NCBI RefSeq assembly: GCF_001458775.1
Contig: NZ_CZPZ01000001.1
Location: 186,001-250,000 of the forward strand
DNA: 64,000 bases
DNA from: Candidatus Nitrospira nitrificans
Lineage (GTDB): Bacteria > Nitrospirota > Nitrospiria > Nitrospirales > Nitrospiraceae
Reading direction: 5' to 3'
Numbering within the stretch: position 1 is the first letter of the stretch; each line of letters starts with the position of its first letter. The notes under the pieces were generated by a model. That model was not told the origin of the DNA. It ran no database searches and was given only the letters and a program-made list of their open reading frames with translations. Positions 59,997-64,000 of this stretch are shown here, piece by piece. Position numbers and translations under genes: made by a program.

Positions 59997-61235
59997 ATGA
60001 AGAACATTTTCACGATGATCTTGGCCGGCGGCAAAGGGGAGCGACTCTTTCCGTTGACGGACCAACGCGCGAAGCCGGCGGTTCCTTTCGGCGGCAAGTA
60101 TCGCATCATCGATTTCACGTTGAGCAATTGCCTGAATTCCGGGCTCCGCAAGATCGCGGTTCTCATTCAATACAAATCACACTCGCTCGATCGCCATATC
60201 AGGACCGGCTGGAATATTCTCAACGCGGAACTTGGCGAATATATCGCCTCGATCCCTCCTCAACAGCGTATCAGCGAAGATTGGTACCGTGGCACCGCCG
60301 ATGCCGTGTACCAGAATATGTTCTTGATCGACGGGGAACACCCGGAGTTCCTGCTGATCCTCGCCGGCGATCACGTCTACAAAATGAACTATGCGGAGAT
60401 GTACCACTGGCTCATCGCCAAGAGCGCGGATGCGGTCGTCGGGGCCATCGACATTCCCGTCCAGGAGGCGACTCGCTTCGGCGTCATCGCCGTCGACAAG
60501 GACTACCGGATTACGCGCTTCGATGAAAAACCGGCGCATCCCATTCCGCTCCCCAACGATCCCGCCCATGCCTTCGCGTCGATGGGCATCTATCTGTTCC
60601 GCACCAAGGCCATCCGCGAACACCTGATTGCGGACGCTCGAGAGGGCAGCGCGCACGACTTCGGGAAAAACATCATTCCCAGAATGATCGAACAAGGACG
60701 TGTGTATGCCTTCAAATTTCAAGATGCCAACAACAAAGCCGTCAAGTACTGGCGCGACATCGGAACGCTCGACGCATACTGGGAAGCGAACATGGATTTG
60801 GTCGCCGTCGATCCTCAATTCAATCTGTACGACTCAGGCTGGCCGATCCGAACCTATCAGGGGCAGTTTCCACCGGCCAAGTTCGTCTTCGCGCAGGATT
60901 TCCAGGGAGGCCGGATGGGGGTCGCGCTTGACTCGATCGTCTGCGGCGGCTGCATCGTGTCGGGTGGACGGGTCCAAAATTCGATCGTGTCCCCGAATGT
61001 CCGCGTACAAGATCACGCGGATGTCCGTGAATCCATTCTCATGGAGAACGTGACGATCGGCGCGCAGAGCCGCATCAGACGCGCCATCATCGACAAGGAC
61101 GTGACGATCCCGCCGCACACGGAAATCGGGTACGATCGAGAGGCCGATGCGCAACGATTTACCGTCACTGAATCAGGCCTCGTGGTCATCTCAAAAGGAA
61201 TGAAGCTGCATGCCGCCGTCGATCCATCCGGTTGA
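59997..61235 (+). CDS. glgC: Glucose-1-phosphate adenylyltransferase
   Basis: 412 aa from the ATG at 59997 (the frame opens earlier, upstream of a plausible start). N-terminal nucleotidyltransferase signature LAGGKGERLFPLTDQRAKPAVPFGGKYRIIDFTLSN, central motifs RGTADAVYQN, GDHVYKMNY, FDEKP, HDFGKNIIP and a C-terminal left-handed beta-helix (hexapeptide) region GVALDSIVCGGCIVSGGRVQNSIVSPNVRV. It makes ADP-glucose for glycogen. The next gene starts 26 nt before its end, suggesting coupling. No other glycogen genes follow. Confidence 0.95.
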   Translation: MKNIFTMILAGGKGERLFPLTDQRAKPAVPFGGKYRIIDFTLSNCLNSGLRKIAVLIQYKSHSLDRHIRTGWNILNAELGEYIASIPPQQRISEDWYRGTADAVYQNMFLIDGEHPEFLLILAGDHVYKMNYAEMYHWLIAKSADAVVGAIDIPVQEATRFGVIAVDKDYRITRFDEKPAHPIPLPNDPAHAFASMGIYLFRTKAIREHLIADAREGSAHDFGKNIIPRMIEQGRVYAFKFQDANNKAVKYWRDIGTLDAYWEANMDLVAVDPQFNLYDSGWPIRTYQGQFPPAKFVFAQDFQGGRMGVALDSIVCGGCIVSGGRVQNSIVSPNVRVQDHADVRESILMENVTIGAQSRIRRAIIDKDVTIPPHTEIGYDREADAQRFTVTESGLVVISKGMKLHAAVDPSG

Positions 61236-63069
61236 TCTCATCGCGGCGCTCCGCCAACGACATCTCACGCCAGCCATCGTATTTCTCACCTCACGCCGAG
61301 CCTGTGACGAGGCGATGGAGGCGTTCAATCACGCCGATCTCGTGCTGCCTCCGGCGCGGCAAGACGCGATCGGTGCGGCTCTCGAGCAGGTCATCGCGCA
61401 GTATCCGAGCATTACCGAGCATCCCCTCATTCCCATCGTGCAGCGGATCGGCGTCGCCGCCCATCATGCCGGACATCTGCCTTCTTGGAAAATAGCGATC
61501 GAGGAGCTGATGCGACAGGGCCATCTCGATGCGGTCTTCGCCACGACGACCCTGGCGGCAGGTGTCGATTTTCCGGCCCGCACGGTCGTGATCACTCAAT
61601 CCAGCATCCGCAAATCCCGCGACTTCACCGACCTGACCATCGGCGAAGTCCAGCAGGTCGCCGGACGAGCTGGCCGCCGAGGGAAAGATCACGTCGGGTT
61701 TGCGGTCGTGACCCCGTCTCCGTATATCGATCTGACGGTCCTGACCAAAGGGTTGACCGGACAGCCGGAAGCCATCGACAGCCAATTTACCATCAGCTAT
61801 CCGATGGTCTTGAACCTCTTGAAAGCCCATCCTCACGAACAGATTCAAGGCATCCTCGCCAAGAGTTTCGCTCAGTTCCAACTCAACCAGCGCGCTGAGC
61901 TGCTCGAACACAAACTGGACGCACTCCATTCACAAATGGAACCGTTCGGCCCTCGCGTCTGTACGGACTGGATCACCCAATGGCAAACCTTCGACCATGC
62001 GCGGAGACACCGCCACACGCGACATCAGACGCATCGATCGGAATCGCCGGAGATTTCTGCTCGGTTGCCGTTCCTGAGCCCTGGGCGCGTCGTCGGGCTC
62101 AGCAGAGGCCGTGGGATTGTGCTGCGGCAATACCGGAGTAAAGGCCAAAAGACTTCCATGCTCACCATCTTACGACCGGACGGGGCCGTCACCGAATGCC
62201 CGGTCACCAGCGTGAAAGAGATCTACGACCGCACGTACGACTTCGCGGAGACGCCGACCTATCCTTGGTGTTCCACCGACACGTTCGATCGACTCAGTCA
62301 TCAGTTGGAAGAACTTCCGCAACGCTTGCCCGTGCTTCCGATACTGATCTCCACCAGTCGCGAGCCGCTGCCCGACGCCATCGTCCAATCGTTGGGAGAT
62401 TTCCCTTGCCCAACATGCCCTTCGCGGCCGGCCTGCCAGAAAGACTTCGTGACCGCGTCGCGACTACGCCAGGAACAACAGCGCCACACGAAATCCATAC
62501 AAGCGCTGCGGGCCAGTTTGTGGCATCGCTTCCAAGAGCGTGTGGACGTCTTGCAAAAGTTCGGGTATCTCACGCTGACGACCCAATTGACGAGCGAAGG
62601 AGAATGGGCACGGCTGATCCGGATCGACCATTCGTTGCTGATTACCGAGCTGATCCGCGCGGAAGCTTTTACGGGGGCAGACCCGTCTCTCCTCGCCGGC
62701 ATCTTGGCCAGTCTGGCCCACGACGACGATCGTCCCGGCGCATTTCCGCGCATCAGTGCCGGGCTGAGTTCCCTGCTCGGGCAGGTTCGCAAGTTGGCGG
62801 AGAGTTTATCTCCCTATGAAGATCCTCCCCTCCTACGCGCCGATGTGGCCGCCTTGGTTGAGCGCTGGGTCGCCGACCCCACCCTCACATGGATTGGGCT
62901 CTGTCGACTGACCACGATGGCGGAAGGCGACATCTATCGACTGCTGGCCAGGACCTTGGAGTTTCTGTCACAAGTGCAGGCCTTAAAATCGACTCATCCC
63001 GGCCTCGCCGGATCCGCTTCGCAGGCGATCACCTTGATCCGCCGGGGAGTATTGGAGGAACTGCCATGA
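61210..63069 (+). CDS. Ski2-like helicase, C-terminal half (RecA2 and DSHCT-like part)
   Basis: 619 aa. It begins at the second RecA domain: PAIVFLTSRRACDE (motif IV), HHAGHLPSWK, FATTTLAAGVDFPARTVVI (motif V) and QVAGRAGRRG (motif VI). Then follow a beta-rich segment (PGRVVGLSRGRGIVL), a Cys cluster (CPTCPSRPAC) and a Ski2/HelY-type helical C-terminus (DVLQKFGYLT, LLITELIRAEAFTG). Walker A and DEAD-type boxes are absent, so it cannot act alone; the N-terminal part follows at 63217. The start overlaps glgC by 26 nt, and AAAGGA precedes it. Confidence 0.88.
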   Translation: MPPSIHPVDLIAALRQRHLTPAIVFLTSRRACDEAMEAFNHADLVLPPARQDAIGAALEQVIAQYPSITEHPLIPIVQRIGVAAHHAGHLPSWKIAIEELMRQGHLDAVFATTTLAAGVDFPARTVVITQSSIRKSRDFTDLTIGEVQQVAGRAGRRGKDHVGFAVVTPSPYIDLTVLTKGLTGQPEAIDSQFTISYPMVLNLLKAHPHEQIQGILAKSFAQFQLNQRAELLEHKLDALHSQMEPFGPRVCTDWITQWQTFDHARRHRHTRHQTHRSESPEISARLPFLSPGRVVGLSRGRGIVLRQYRSKGQKTSMLTILRPDGAVTECPVTSVKEIYDRTYDFAETPTYPWCSTDTFDRLSHQLEELPQRLPVLPILISTSREPLPDAIVQSLGDFPCPTCPSRPACQKDFVTASRLRQEQQRHTKSIQALRASLWHRFQERVDVLQKFGYLTLTTQLTSEGEWARLIRIDHSLLITELIRAEAFTGADPSLLAGILASLAHDDDRPGAFPRISAGLSSLLGQVRKLAESLSPYEDPPLLRADVAALVERWVADPTLTWIGLCRLTTMAEGDIYRLLARTLEFLSQVQALKSTHPGLAGSASQAITLIRRGVLEELP

Positions 63070-63077
63070 ATGCGTCG

Positions 63078-63212
63078 CTCGTCGTTCGTATCTCGGGATC
63101 CGGAGTTTCAGGTGGCTAATTTCATGTTTCACGTTGCATAAGAGGATCATTCCCAACCTGAAACGAGAAACCTGGAACTCGAAACCTAGCAGCAAAATAC
63201 GTTTCACAGAAA
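63078..63212. repeat. Heptad-period repeat island F (between helicase halves)
   Basis: From 63104 the sequence reads in 7-nt units: AGTTTCA, GGTGGCT, AATTTCA, TGTTTCA, CGTTGCA ... GAAACGA, GAAACCT, GGAACTC, GAAACCT ... TTTCACA. The left arm contains TTTCA, the right arm GAAAC, so it can fold. It opens with the shared 12-mer CTCGTCGTTCGT (63078-63089). Confidence 0.7.
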
Positions 63213-63216
63213 CAAG

Positions 63217-64000
63217 ATGACCACCGACGAACTGGAACAATTACTGGCCCAACAACCGGTCGCGTTGTTGCATCGCCTGGCGCGGGGACGCGTCCATCGG
63301 CAGTTTCGCGCCGGCAAGCGGCGACTGATCGAGCTGTTGCTTCAGCATTCAAGTCAAAATCTTGCCGGCCTCGAATCCGACCTGCAGACGTTGATCGAAG
63401 AACGGCAATCTCGATCAGAACCAAGACCGTCACAGACTCCTCGCCCTTCCCTCCCCCCTCCCAAGAAAGCCTCGCTGCGGGGAACGGACTCGGAGCCGTT
63501 GGAATCCGCCGTCTCTCTCTCAGCTTGGCTGGAAGGAATCGGCGTCCCTTCTCCCCAGCCGTTTGTACCGGACCCTTGGCAAACCGAGGCCTTATCCGCC
63601 GTGAGTGAGACCGATGTCGTGATCAGTGTCCCAACTGGAAGCGGCAAAACGTATGTGGCCGTTGAGGCAGCCCGTCGGGCCATGGAGGACAATCGCACCG
63701 TTATCTACACGTCACCGCTCAAGGCCTTGTCCAACACCAAGTACACTGAGTTTTCGAAAATCTTCGGATCGGACACAGTGGGTATTCTGACCGGCGATCG
63801 TCAGGAAAACGGGCAAGCCCCATTGCTCATCATGACCACGGAAATTTTGCGCAATCTGCTCTATGATGCCGCCAGCGGCGAAATCGATATCAGGCTGGAT
63901 ACGCTGGGGCTGGTGATTCTGGACGAATCGCAATACCTCGCCGACCCCGAGCGAGGGGTGGTGTGGGAAGAAACCATCATCTTTTGTCCCGCACAGGCCC
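63217..64000 (+). CDS. Ski2-like helicase, N-terminal half (partial, right edge)
   Basis: Open from the ATG at 63217 to the window end (261 codons). N-terminal extension with MTTDELEQLLAQQPVALL and basic residues, then RecA1: Q-motif-like PDPWQTEALSAV, Walker A PTGSGKT, YTSPLKALSNTKY, GDRQEN and motif II DESQ in VILDESQYLADPERGVVWEETI. RGVVWEETI is typical of Ski2/Mtr4/HelY. Motif II in this family is usually DEVH; here it is DESQ. What follows motif II is outside the window, so whether it ends near RecA1 is not known. Confidence 0.85.
   Translation, partial: MTTDELEQLLAQQPVALLHRLARGRVHRQFRAGKRRLIELLLQHSSQNLAGLESDLQTLIEERQSRSEPRPSQTPRPSLPPPKKASLRGTDSEPLESAVSLSAWLEGIGVPSPQPFVPDPWQTEALSAVSETDVVISVPTGSGKTYVAVEAARRAMEDNRTVIYTSPLKALSNTKYTEFSKIFGSDTVGILTGDRQENGQAPLLIMTTEILRNLLYDAASGEIDIRLDTLGLVILDESQYLADPERGVVWEETIIFCPAQA

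Overview
The window is bacterial and moderately GC-rich. Its left two thirds are a flagellar superlocus, almost all transcribed right to left. The gene set (FlhF/FlhG, FliA, an FlrB/FlrC-type sigma-54 two-component pair, -24/-12 promoters) points to a polarly flagellated Gram-negative. Together with a protein-thiocarboxylate cysteine/threonine cluster and glgC it is most compatible with a Nitrospira-like member of the Nitrospirota. That placement is inferred from gene content; no rRNA marker is present.

Layout. (1) 1-4995: the start of flgA (runs off the left edge), flgG, flgF, a degenerate GGDEF protein, fliA and flhG. (2) 5015-14134: flhF, flhA, flhB, fliR, fliQ, fliP, fliO, fliN, fliM and fliL, one long operon read from fliL and continuing into flhG/fliA. 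(3) 14439-18644: fliK, flgD, flgE. (4) 18838-27872: a small exported protein and a type I restriction-modification operon (hsdM, hsdS, a DUF262/DUF1524 GmrSD-like gene, hsdR) placed between two flagellar operons. (5) 28231-35866: flgB, flgC, fliE, fliF, fliG, a response-regulator/FliH fusion, fliI, fliJ, motE. (6) 36053-42506: an outer TPR protein, FlrB-like kinase, FlrC-like activator and a second NtrC-type regulator. (7) 42685-49807: a diiron/beta-lactamase-fold protein, a DsbA-like lipoprotein, a DUF6883/DUF4926 pair, a TPM protein, a degenerate nucleotidyltransferase, an FAD monooxygenase, a PLD nuclease and unknowns. (8) 49892-55549, plus strand: two ubiquitin-like sulfur carriers, cysteine synthase, two MoeB/ThiF E1-like enzymes, threonine synthase, a NIL-domain protein and a JAMM protease. 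(9) 55754-59857, minus strand: two small CxxC proteins, an ABC exporter, peptide deformylase, a HEAT-repeat protein and a coiled-coil protein. (10) 59997-64000, plus strand: glgC and a Ski2-like helicase that appears split, with the C-terminal half upstream of the N-terminal half.

How it works together. Sigma-54 sites lie just upstream of flgF, fliL, fliK and flgB (and possibly the TPR gene), and the window encodes activators carrying the GAFTGA sigma-54 contact loop, so an FlrBC-type hierarchy for export apparatus, basal body and hook is readable directly. FliA would then drive late genes that are not in the window (no flagellin, cap, motA/B or chemotaxis genes are seen).

Most unusual items: a receiver domain fused to FliH; the permuted split helicase; the thiocarboxylate cluster with one carrier ending GGGR next to a JAMM protease; six intergenic islands with a 7-nt period; and a terminal-inverted-repeat element abutting flagellar stop codons. 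No rRNA, tRNA, CRISPR array or transposase gene was recognised.
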